DNA of 64,000 nucleotides from Anisus vortex (Eukaryota; Mollusca; Gastropoda; Planorbidae). The stretch covers positions 20,063,167-20,127,166 of the forward strand of contig OX421500.1 in assembly GCA_949126835.1 (NCBI GenBank). The letters are read 5' to 3'. The position numbers and the translations under genes were made by a program. Of this stretch, positions 36,003 through 45,766 are shown in pieces (the first letter of the stretch is position 1; each line of letters begins with the position of its first letter). The notes beneath the pieces are model-generated. The model did not search any database. It worked only from the letters and a program-made list of their open reading frames with translations, and had not been told where the DNA came from.

Positions 36003-37996
36003 AACGGCAACTACTAAACTACTACGCTACAACATAATGAAATGCTTCCACAAGAACAAATCTTAGAAGGTAAAGTCTGATTTTCAAATTGTCAACTCTC
36101 TCAAGCAAACAATTCAGCAAACTATTCAACCAGTCAACCTGGTCATAAAATCGTTAGAGAGAACGCTAAAACATCTCTCAGAAAATATAATATTTGCTGT
36201 TGGATGGCAGAATTTAATGGACGATTTCTAAAGATATTAATCAAGATTTAATCAACACTGTACAAAGCCATATTCAGGATAACAGGAAACGGAGACACTG
36301 CAGTAAGACTTGTAAAAGTCAGTAGATACATAGGCGGCACAACAAGCAACAAAAAGGTGGGTGCACGTGGCGCTCTACATCTCAACCCACATTGCATTTT
36401 TCAAAGGTGCCGACGCTGGAATTAATAATTTTTTTTTTCAAGATTATATTTGCATTACGTGGAACGTGGAGAGCTGTCGTTTGAATTTCTTTGTGATCAA
36501 TCGTTGATCATGAAAAATTGAATTATCACGCAAGGAACATTTTTAAACAAAAAGCTTCTGAATCTAGACTCTGTAACATTTTACAATATGCTATGAAGTG
36601 AAGCAATGACGTCACACAAGATGGCGGACACTAGATAAACAAAATGGCGGCGCACTGTTGTGATTGGAAGTCTCCTTGTTTCAACATAACTGCAGTTCAA
36701 CTTCAACTTTGACTAATTGTTTTATTATACATATACATCCCGACGTGACAGTGAATGTCAGTAAACAGATTAGCTGGAAGTCAGATGTAAAGCTCTTGTG
36801 ATATACACAGTACCTATTTTAAATATCCAGTCCACATCGGAGATGACAGATTTCACGTGAAGTGAAGACAGATCACACAATTGTCATAGTGTGCCTACCG
36901 TATGCTAGTCATACATGGATATACTTTCAGACTCTTCATAGTCGGAATATTGTGTAACATTTCATCAAGTCATTGAAGAAACTGACACTGATCGTTACTA
37001 TCGTTACATCAAGTCATTGAAGAAACTGACACTGATCATTACCATCTTTTCTTTCTTATGTTACTTTGTTAAATACGATAATTTCATGTTATATGTATAC
37101 AATATATATGTGTGGGAGGTTGGAGGTAGTCTATGTTAAGACCTCAATACTTTTACTTCTGTCTTTACTCTAATTCTGTTTCTTTTCGAGGTTTTAATGT
37201 AGATGATTCTATAGGGATATTAGTTTTATTTACAAATATAGTCGTTAGCTGAGTAAGTCTTGTTTGTGATCGTAAATAATTGTTGTATTGTTATTAAAAC
37301 ATCATATTGTTTGGTCAATGTTTATATATTGTAATTCTATTGTTGAATTCCTCTTGGTATTGTCTATTTAAAGCAGAGCAGCAATTATTTTGTTTTTTGT
37401 TTTCATATGCATTATTTGTAAAGTAGCAAATAATTTATTATGCAAATATCTTTGGAGTACTGTAAATAATATAATTAAGTTTTGAATTCTTTTAAAAGAT
37501 GCAATAACATACTTGTGAGGTAACATAATATTGCGCACATACAGATTCAGTACATTGTATAAATAGTCATAAAATAAGCTTTGTAACACATAGTAAATTT
37601 TGGGGTGGTCCAGAAGTTGAACTTTCATTTGACTCAAGTAATTCATGGTGAGTAAATAAATTTTTAAAATTGCACATTTATTGTCCTACCGTAGGAACTT
37701 AGTGTGATTAGGTCAAGAAAGAGACTAGTCATATAAGTCATCAAGCTTTGACGAACTCTACAAAAATATAAATGTGAACAAATAATCATGTAAGTCATCA
37801 AGCTTTGATTATCATTGGGTCACATTTTAGTATAACTAATATATAGAATCTGTGTTATTAATCATATCAGTATATGATTAAGTTGGTCACAGTACAAATA
37901 AATTGAATTTGTGTAATAAATAAAACATACTTTAAAAATTGTGTAATAACAAATACATAATAACACTGGACAAATAAGCAAATAAAAAAATAAAAA
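36003..37996 (+). other. Long untranslated leader of the retrotransposon
   Basis: About 2 kb between the primer site and the gag start without a sizeable plus-strand frame. Contains a 44-bp direct duplication (CATCAAGTCATTGAAGAAAC at 36963 and 37007) and a second short duplicated motif, AAGTCATCAAGCTTTGA, at about 37736 and 37794. Confidence 0.7.
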
Positions 37997-40900
37997 ATGG
38001 CTTCGTTTGAAACTAATGCACAAATGTATGCCAGAGCTAAAGAATTAGCTATGGAATATGAAATAGAAAAAAAAGACATGATGAAATTTATTGAAGAAAA
38101 AGTTCAGGCTTGGACTTTAGCACAAAAACAAGAACAAAAAGAGATAGAAAATAAGGAAAGAGATAAAAGAGCTGAAGATAGAGAATTTGAAAAAGAGATA
38201 GAAAATAAGGACAGAGATAAAAGATCTGAAGATAGAGAATTTGAAAAACTAAAACTAGCTCAACAAACAGAAATTGACTCAAGAGCTAAAGAAATTGAGA
38301 AACTAAAACTAGCTCAACAAACTGAAATTGAAAAATTGAAAATAACTCAGCACACAGAATTAGAACATAAAAGGTATGAAACTGAATTAGAGTTAGGAAA
38401 ATTTAAGGTCACAGAATCTTACACTCATAAAGTTAATGACAAATTTAACGTACAGCCCTTTGATGGAAATGAAAATAATTTAGATAGTTTCTTATCTATT
38501 TTTGAGGAAAATTGTATAGCTAATAACTTACCAAAAGATAAATGGGCTGCTAAATTATTAGGAGCAGTTAAAGAAAAGGGGCTAAAAGCAGTAGGTGAAG
38601 GAATTGGTAGAACATATGATCAAATAAAAGCAGCAATGTTCAATTTTTATAATTTTACACCTGATCATTATAGAAAACAATTTCATAAGGTTAGACTGGA
38701 AGCTAGTGACAACACTGATAGGTTCATTAATGACATAAGCCAATACCTAGAAAAATGGTTAACACTAAGTAAAGTGGACATAAATAATCCCAGACATATA
38801 TTAGACATGATAATTATTGATACGATTCTCACAATGGCCACTCCAGAACTATTTACATATCTTAAAGAAAGAAACATTAGAAATGTAGAGGAATTGAAAA
38901 CAGCCTTAAATAATTACAAGGACAGTCATCCTGGTGTGGCACTTAGTAAAAATGAAGATACAAATAATTTGAATGCTTTTGAAAACAACTTGAATGTTTT
39001 CAATGCATATCAAAATCAGGACAACAGACCAAGAAACCAAAATAGAAGTAATGCTAGAAACACTAACTATCCTTTCAGAAGACATAGTTTGTCACCCACA
39101 AGAAACACTAATTCTAATAACCAAAATAATGGTAGATTTTTCAATAGAGGTAACAACAATAATAGAGGTTACTATAATAATAATAGAGGTTACTTTAAAC
39201 AAACTAGAGGTAACAACAAAAGAGGCTATTATAGTGGCAATAATAGTAGGGGTTCTTACAATCAGTCTAGAGGCAATAGCAATAGGGTCAATGATAATCC
39301 TACATCAATAAGATGTTATAATTGTCAGGGTTATGGGCACATATCTTATGATTGTTCATCACCGTTTCAGGGCCAACAAACGGAACCTAAACAATTGTTT
39401 GACAGTAACTTTTCTCAAAGTAACAATTTTTCAACTGTAGCACCAAAATCTAATACTGGAAAATACTTTACTAACATACATGAAGCAGGTGGACAGTTAT
39501 ACCTGTTCCCTTCTTATGTTAATCATATTCAGACCATGACATTGAGAGACACTGGGTGCTCGTGCTTAATAGTACAAGCTAATCTAGTTGAGTCTGATCA
39601 ATATATTGATGACATAGAAGTAATTACACTAGGTGATGGGAGTTCCATTACATGCAAATGTGCAAATATTTTAATTGACACCCCTTGGATCGCAGGGAAA
39701 GTAAAAGCTGTCGTAATGCCTAAATGCACCGCTCCACTTATCATAGGTAATGCAACCAATGTTAAACCAGACAATTCAGTACAAATTTTTGAAGAATGGA
39801 TTAGGACTAGACTAGATATAAAAGAAATTCAGAATCCTATGACTTTGAATGAATTCAATAATGATCCCATCAGTACACTATCTCAAAATCTATGCATTTT
39901 AAAGTCAAATAATGTTCAATCACATGAATGGATAAACATGTTGGAACCTGTGAAACTAAAAAGTAAAGAACATAACTTCCATAATTGGAATGGTACTCAA
40001 CAAATTGGTCAATACATAGATGAGTTTGAAAATGTGTGTAACGAATTGAATGTTCCTGGTGAATTGAAATCTATAATTTTGACTCAGCATGTCAGAAATC
40101 ATAATAAAGCTTTAAAGATAGCAAATGATCATGTGGATAACTATGAAAACCAAAAAGATGTCTTAAACAAACATTTAACTGTAGCTATTAGCAAGAAAGA
40201 GACATATAAACCAGAAATAAGTAATCATGAAAAGAATCAGGTAGAGAAACAAACATTTGCTGAAATAAACACTGTAAAGCATAATGAAAAAACAGTGCTT
40301 GAAATGGGTAAAATAACTCATCAATTGTTACAAGCTGAACAAAAAAAAGATGACTATATAAATAAATTGTTAAAAAATAAAACAAATACTAAAGAAGGTG
40401 AACTCAAACAGAATAAAGGTATAGAAATAAAGAATGGAATAGTTATTCGATTCAATATAGATGCACAAATGCATAACAGAGAAGAACAGATAATAGTTCC
40501 CAAGACATTAGTAAATACAATTATTGTAGCTGGACATAGTAAACCACTAAGTGGACATTTAGGTACAGATAAGACGTACCATACAGTAAAAAGAAATTTT
40601 TGGTGGAAGGGAATGAAAAGAGACATTCAACATCACATAAAAGAATGTTGTAATTGTTGTTTAAGAAAAAATAAGAACACATCTACTCACATAGCTCCTA
40701 TTCAAGAATTTAATGTGATAGGAATACCATTTCATAAGGTTGCAATAGACATAATAGGTCCCATGACAATGACTAAAACTAATAAAAACAGATTTGCTTT
40801 AGTTATCATTGACTTAGCCACAAAATGGGTAGATGTTATTCCACTGAAAGACATAACATCTGAACGCATTTGTACGGCTTTGTTGTCCGTATTTACAAAG

Positions 40901-41800
40901 TATGGTTTTCCTATGGACATATTAAGTGACAATGGGACACAGTTTGTTTCCAATTTAACTAAAGCATACCATGAATTGCTAGAAATAACCCAGATATTTT
41001 CCACTCGATATCATCCACAGTCGAATGGATGTGTGGAGAGATTTAACCAGACAATTAAACTAATGATCCAAAAATGCTGTATACATAAGCCTAAGGAATG
41101 GGATGTTTATTTACCTATGCTTTTGTTCGCATATCGTAATGCTATACACCAGACAACTAATTATTCACTATTTGAACTAATGTTTGGAAGACAAGCCAAT
41201 AGTCCTTTGGACAATTTCAAAAATACAATACTTGATAATGATGACATTGAGTATAATACAGAAGAGTATATTGAAGATTTAAAATCTCAACTTGGTTATG
41301 TAAATAAAATAGCCAATGAAAATTTAAAAATGTCAGGACAAAAACAAAGAGAAATAAAAAACAAACATAGGTATTTGAGAACCTTGAAACCTAATGATCT
41401 AGTATTGGTTTTTTCACCAACACCAACAAATAGTAATAAGGAATGGCATGGTCCATATACTGTTAAAAAAAGAATTAATACAGTTTCATATGAAATCTCT
41501 GTAAAAGACTCTATAAGAAAATGTCATATCAATGATCTTAGAAAATATTCAGTGACAGCTGAAAACATTAACAAAATTGAACATAATGTGACGTCTGAAA
41601 ATAGTAGTAAAGATTATGTAGTGATAAAACTGAATGATGACACAAATGTTTCACAAGTGCAAAATTGTAATGTACTACAAAATAGCAATACTAAAAGCTA
41701 TAAAGACATTTCTTTAGCTCATTTAAAAGAATTACAAATCAAAGAAGTGAAGGAAATATTAAAGAAATTTGAAAAAGTAATTTCAGACAAAACCTGGTAA
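37997..41800 (+). CDS. Gag-protease-integrase polyprotein of Gmr1-like element
   Basis: One open frame of 1,267 residues starting at an ATG in A-rich context. Order of domains: charged coiled coil with tandem repeats (about 25-135); capsid (about 145-315) whose second half (from residue 241, LEKWLTLSKVDINN, LFTYLKERNIRN) resembles the SCAN domain; N/R/G-rich stretch (330-435). A CCHC knuckle CYNCQGYGHISYDC follows (440-453), then an aspartic protease with DTG at 518-520 and a spacer (about 610-830). The integrase has an HHCC finger (H847, H854, CC pairs near 885-890), catalytic D918, D978 and E1014 (D,D-35-E) and a C-terminal GPY/F module (EWHGPYTVKKR). It ends in the frame just before RT and stops at 41800. 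Gag packages the RNA, protease cleaves the polyprotein, integrase inserts the cDNA. The domain order is Gmr1-like; in ordinary Gypsy elements integrase is last. Confidence 0.93.
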   Translation: MASFETNAQMYARAKELAMEYEIEKKDMMKFIEEKVQAWTLAQKQEQKEIENKERDKRAEDREFEKEIENKDRDKRSEDREFEKLKLAQQTEIDSRAKEIEKLKLAQQTEIEKLKITQHTELEHKRYETELELGKFKVTESYTHKVNDKFNVQPFDGNENNLDSFLSIFEENCIANNLPKDKWAAKLLGAVKEKGLKAVGEGIGRTYDQIKAAMFNFYNFTPDHYRKQFHKVRLEASDNTDRFINDISQYLEKWLTLSKVDINNPRHILDMIIIDTILTMATPELFTYLKERNIRNVEELKTALNNYKDSHPGVALSKNEDTNNLNAFENNLNVFNAYQNQDNRPRNQNRSNARNTNYPFRRHSLSPTRNTNSNNQNNGRFFNRGNNNNRGYYNNNRGYFKQTRGNNKRGYYSGNNSRGSYNQSRGNSNRVNDNPTSIRCYNCQGYGHISYDCSSPFQGQQTEPKQLFDSNFSQSNNFSTVAPKSNTGKYFTNIHEAGGQLYLFPSYVNHIQTMTLRDTGCSCLIVQANLVESDQYIDDIEVITLGDGSSITCKCANILIDTPWIAGKVKAVVMPKCTAPLIIGNATNVKPDNSVQIFEEWIRTRLDIKEIQNPMTLNEFNNDPISTLSQNLCILKSNNVQSHEWINMLEPVKLKSKEHNFHNWNGTQQIGQYIDEFENVCNELNVPGELKSIILTQHVRNHNKALKIANDHVDNYENQKDVLNKHLTVAISKKETYKPEISNHEKNQVEKQTFAEINTVKHNEKTVLEMGKITHQLLQAEQKKDDYINKLLKNKTNTKEGELKQNKGIEIKNGIVIRFNIDAQMHNREEQIIVPKTLVNTIIVAGHSKPLSGHLGTDKTYHTVKRNFWWKGMKRDIQHHIKECCNCCLRKNKNTSTHIAPIQEFNVIGIPFHKVAIDIIGPMTMTKTNKNRFALVIIDLATKWVDVIPLKDITSERICTALLSVFTKYGFPMDILSDNGTQFVSNLTKAYHELLEITQIFSTRYHPQSNGCVERFNQTIKLMIQKCCIHKPKEWDVYLPMLLFAYRNAIHQTTNYSLFELMFGRQANSPLDNFKNTILDNDDIEYNTEEYIEDLKSQLGYVNKIANENLKMSGQKQREIKNKHRYLRTLKPNDLVLVFSPTPTNSNKEWHGPYTVKKRINTVSYEISVKDSIRKCHINDLRKYSVTAENINKIEHNVTSENSSKDYVVIKLNDDTNVSQVQNCNVLQNSNTKSYKDISLAHLKELQIKEVKEILKKFEKVISDKTW

Positions 41801-43149
41801 TACAGAGACAATAGAACACTGTATAGAATTAAATGATGAAACACATTTTAGAGCCAAAGTATATCAGGTACCCAAAATGCAGAAAGCAAAATGTTGAGAA
41901 AGAGTTATATACATTGTTAAAAGAAGGGCTGATACGCAAATCGATATCACAAATTTCGTCACCTATGGTGATAGTAAAGAAGAAAGATAATAGCATTAGA
42001 TTATGCTGTGATTATCGAAAACTGAATGCAGTTACAAAAATAGATCAGGAAGGCTTAGCTAATATAGAAGACATTGTTAATGAGATAGGGAAAGGAAAAA
42101 TATTCTCTACCTTAGATTTAACTAGAGGATTTTGGCAAATTCCTATGCAGGAACAATCTAAACAATACACGGCATTTACAACAGATAAAGGATTATATGA
42201 ATGGAATGTAATGCCTTTCGGATTGATTAATAGTACTGCATTATTTACTAAAATGATGCGCAAAATAATACCTAGACATCCCAATATTGTTCATTATGTA
42301 GATGATATTTGCATATTCACTGAGACTTGGGAACAACATTTGAAAGTTTTAGAAGAATTGTTAGCAATACTAGCTGAACATAATCTAACTATTTCACCAC
42401 AAAATATGAAATTAGCTCAGAATGAAATTGAATTTTTAGGACATAAATTTAAAGATCAGGCAATACAACCAATTGATAGGATGCAAGAAAAAATGTTGAA
42501 CATAAAGAAGCCTGAAACAAAAAAACAAGTCAGAGCTTTGTTATGACTATTTGGTTACTATAGAGATTTCATTGAAAATTACAGACAAATAGTAAAACCA
42601 CTTGTAAATTTAACAAGGAAAGGTCAATCTAATACAAAAATTAATTGGACTTCAGAATGTGAAAAAGCAATGCAAAATTTAAAAATACTATTTTCTAAAG
42701 AACCAATTTTAACTACCATTTCAGCTAAAGATACAATCATTTTAGCTACTGATGCCTCTAGGCAAGGTCTTGGTGCATGTTTAATGAAACATTGTCTGGA
42801 GGAAAATAGTAATATGACAAATAAAAAAGAAAAGAAAATTATGGGTATTTACAAACCAGCATTGTATATAAGTAGATCACTGACAAAAGCAGAGGAAAAG
42901 TACTCTGTAATTCAGTTGGAAGGTTTGGCCATTGTATGGGCAGTAACTAAACTAAGAAGATATTTGTTAGGTCGTAAATTTACAATATTTACAGATCACA
43001 AACCTTTGATTAATTTCAATGTGAGCAACGTGAACAATAATAGGATCAATAAATTTGCAATGAAACTTAGTGATTACCAGTTTAACATACAAAGTATTAA
43101 AGGGACAGACAATTACATACCTGACATATTGTCAAGATTAGCCATGTAA
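41801..43149 (+). pseudogene. Reverse transcriptase-RNase H region, frame broken
   Basis: Continues the polyprotein in another frame. RT is of Ty3/Gypsy type: VIVKKKDNSIRLCCDYRKLN, STLDLTRGFWQIPM, MPFGLINSTA and the catalytic YVDD at 42295-42306, then FLGHKF. RNase H carries ILATDASRQGLGACL, then QLEGLAIVWAVTKLRRYLLG, FTIFTDHKPL and DILSRLAM before the stop at 43149. Three lesions are seen. A one-base shift lies near 41788-41793 in an A4 run and a second near 41880 in another A4 run; between them a third frame reads HCIELNDETHFRAKVYQV. A TGA at 42544-42546 occurs where relatives usually have a glycine codon. The A4 breaks could also be sequencing errors in homopolymers. Without correction or recoding no full RT is made. 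Confidence 0.9.
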
Positions 43150-43341
43150 ACAGTCACAAACTCATTGTACATAATTACACTTACTTACATTGTCTACTAA
43201 CAATAACTAACAAACTTTACTAACAAATATTGTTACATGTATGATTTATTTATATATAACATGATCTATGTATTGATTTATGACTTATATGGATGTATTA
43301 ATTATGTTTTGGATATAAAAATGCCATGAATGTCATTTTAT

Positions 43342-43357
43342 TTATGGGCAAGGGGAG
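43342..43357 (+). promoter_or_regulatory. Polypurine tract
   Basis: TTATGGGCAAGGGGAG abuts the 3' LTR. It is the expected site for plus-strand cDNA priming. Confidence 0.8.
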
Positions 43358-43828
43358 TGTCAGTGATTGAAATAGAACATAATAAATAGTCTATGGTCAA
43401 AGAGAGATAACCAATGAAAAGAAGAGTAGACCTTGACCTTGGATAGCAAAGGCAGACGGAGACTATAATAATTAGGCAGTTGTGTTGTTAATTCACGTGT
43501 GACTTGACATTGGTAGGGTGGTGGGCATTCAGCTTTTGTAGAGAGAGGAGCTGCATTTTTATGTGGAGTTTTTGTAATGGACATAATATGAGAGATCTCT
43601 GTGAATCTATTCTGTAAATTCGATGAGATAAATTGCAATGCTATTGAGTGAATATATATATATATATATACAGATATCATTGTGCATGGATATTCATATG
43701 AATTGTGAGGACATAAAAATATATGTGTGTGAATAAACCTATTTATATATTTTTACTGTTCCTGGAGTGTTAAGTATTTTTATGAACTCGTGTGAGTGAA
43801 TGATACAAGTGTAAATATACAACTTACA
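43358..43828 (+). repeat. 3' LTR (471 bp)
   Basis: Begins TGTCAGTGATT and ends AACTTACA, followed by the target repeat GTTCT. Against the 5' LTR: a 32-bp deletion after CACGTGT, three fewer bases near 43795, and a (TA) run longer by six bases. Four single-base differences are all transitions. Confidence 0.93.
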
Positions 43829-44425
43829 GTTCTGTCTCGGCGCCAGCCTCCCCAACGGCACACCAAAGCTATGGTGTGTCAATCAACTCATGTAACTGTT
43901 TCCGAAGCCACATGTACTATTTTCTACCACTGTGGAATTCCCCTTGGATTATTATTGTGATGGTTAGCCCATATTATACCTGCAATGTCACCCGATAGCA
44001 CACATTCCATACTACAGATATGGGCATTAAGGCAGCAGGTGCTGCGCTAATTGCTACCTCCACACCCATCTTAAAGGCATCTCGGGAGTGCAACAAGTCT
44101 AGGACGCGAATCAGGGGCTTTCCCTCTGCGTTGGCTTACGGGTTCACTCTTGATTCAAACGTCCTAGTAGTTTCCACATTTCTCTTAGGCCCATGGGAAA
44201 AGAAGTGTACCAGACAATATAACAGAAAACTAAATAGAGATGGTTAACGAGATCACATGCCTTTCTGTCATCTGCTAGAAACAGCTCCGCACTATTGAGT
44301 ATTAGTCTGCTTTGTAAACTTCGCCTCCAAAAATGCTCTTTTTACATCAGCCGTCAGCTGACTATTCTCTCGTCAGCTCTCTTCAGTATTTCACATGGTC
44401 ATCTTCTAGTTTCCCAAGAGCTGTA

Positions 44426-45006
44426 CCACAGAATAGGTATAGAACAGAATGCGCAATCGCATATTTTTCTGTTTCCGGAAGTAATACCGACGCCATACTG
44501 TTTAAACGCAGCGGTCTTGGTTACACTATATATTGATGCTTATGTACAATGTCTTTTTCGTCAATTCTACAAGTTCGAAAACCCAAAGCTAATGTTTCAG
44601 GCAAAGGTTACAAAAACTGTTGTGTAATAAACTGAAACAATAATGCAAAAACGATTGATTATCGTACCGAGCTACGCCTAGGCCTAGGCTATCTTTTCAA
44701 ATATCAGTACCGAGTAATATGCCTACAATTTTACATCATATAGGCCTAATCCTATAATATTGAAAAGAAAATGGGTAATTAAGTCAAATTTATATAAAGT
44801 AAGCCTATAATTAAACATAATATAGGCCCTTTATATAGGCTATTGTTTATATTTATGGTACGCCTAGATATCCTTTCTCATTTAACTGTATAGTAGCGTC
44901 TCTAGCGACCGCTGCCTTGCGTCGAAAAAAAATGGCGGTATCGAGCTTCACTTTTAGTGACTGCGCATATAGGGATTGCGCATTCTGTTCTATACCTATT
45001 CTGCGG
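44426..45006. mobile_element. 581-bp terminal-inverted-repeat element
   Basis: The left end reads CCACAGAATAGGTATAGAAC and continues AGAATGCGCAATC. The right end is its reverse complement with one early mismatch (CCGCAGAATAGGTATAGAAC). The inverted repeats extend about 90 bp with gaps. Flanked by GCTGTA on both sides (44420-44425 and 45007-45012). R1 copy 1 has an uninterrupted sequence at this point (near 7020-7030), an empty site. No transposase frame, so it is non-autonomous. The superfamily is uncertain (6-bp duplication, or TA/TGTA if the ends are placed differently). Confidence 0.82.
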
Positions 45007-45245
45007 GCTGTACAATACGTACTGAACTTGCGCTTTGCATACCCCCATGTTCGTCCTTCTAGTCGTCCTCTGTATGGCTTGAAAAAAAACACCATACTCT
45101 GAGTCGACATTTCTTCTTTAAATTACTAGCTTCGTTCCTGGGCAGTGTCAGTAGCCCTGTCTGTGCATGTCACGGCAAGCTTTTGAATACGTTTTTTTCT
45201 GGGCTCTTTTGGGTCTCTGCATGCCTTTCTAATATTTATAGTAAC

Positions 45246-45766
45246 TGTCAGTGATTGAAATAGAACATAATAAATAGTCTATGGTCAAAGAAAGATAACC
45301 AATGAAAAGAAGAGTAAACCTTGACCTTAAATTATATGACAAGAGAAGACTATAGTTATTGCGCAGTTTAGTGATTTGTTGTAAATTCACGTGTTGAGGA
45401 AAAAAGGTTAGAGAGGATCTGTAGGGAAGGTCACGAGAGACTCGAGCTTGGGCAGTGTGTGCAACGAGCTCTTGTGAGATAGGAGCTGTAATTTTTATGT
45501 GGAGATTTTGTAATGGAGATAATATTGGAGATCTCAGTGAATCTATTCTGTAAATTCTATTATGTAAATTGCAATGCTATTGAGTGAATATATATCTATA
45601 TCATTGTGCATGGATATTCACATGAATTGTGAGGATATAAAAATATATGTGTGTGAATAAACTTATCTATATATTTTACTGTTCCTGGAGAGTGTTATTA
45701 ACTTTGTCAAAGCCTCGAAGAGATTGTTAGTGAAAGTGTTGAACAGTTACTAAATAGCAACTTACA
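45246..45766 (+). repeat. Solo LTR of the Gmr1-like family
   Basis: Begins TGTCAGTGATTGAAATAGAA and ends AGCAACTTACA. Flanked by a perfect 5-bp repeat GTAAC (45241-45245 and 45767-45771). Clearly related to, but more diverged from, the LTRs at 35487 and 43358. The intact target repeat shows it formed by recombination between the two LTRs of a single insertion. The interrupted R1 sequence (TATAGTAACC) is unbroken in copy 1. Confidence 0.93.

Larger units (their letters stand above)
35487..43828 (+). mobile_element. Gmr1-like Ty3/Gypsy LTR retrotransposon, near-complete
   Basis: Full-length 8,342-bp element: 5' LTR, primer site, 2-kb leader, gag-protease-integrase frame, RT-RNase H region, polypurine tract and 3' LTR. 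It is flanked by the 5-bp direct repeat GTTCT (35482-35486 and 43829-43833). The RT and integrase are of Ty3/Gypsy type, but integrase lies before RT, the order known from Gmr1-type elements. There is no env frame between RNase H (ends 43149) and the polypurine tract. Inserted in plus orientation within R1 copy 2, inside intron 1 of ARM paralog B. The LTRs differ by about four substitutions plus indels, so the insertion is young. Two frame breaks and one stop in the RT region make this copy probably non-autonomous. Confidence 0.93.

Noticed and set aside
43150..43341. Env gene of the LTR retrotransposon
   Set aside because: Only about 190 bp separate RNase H from the polypurine tract and there is no open frame.
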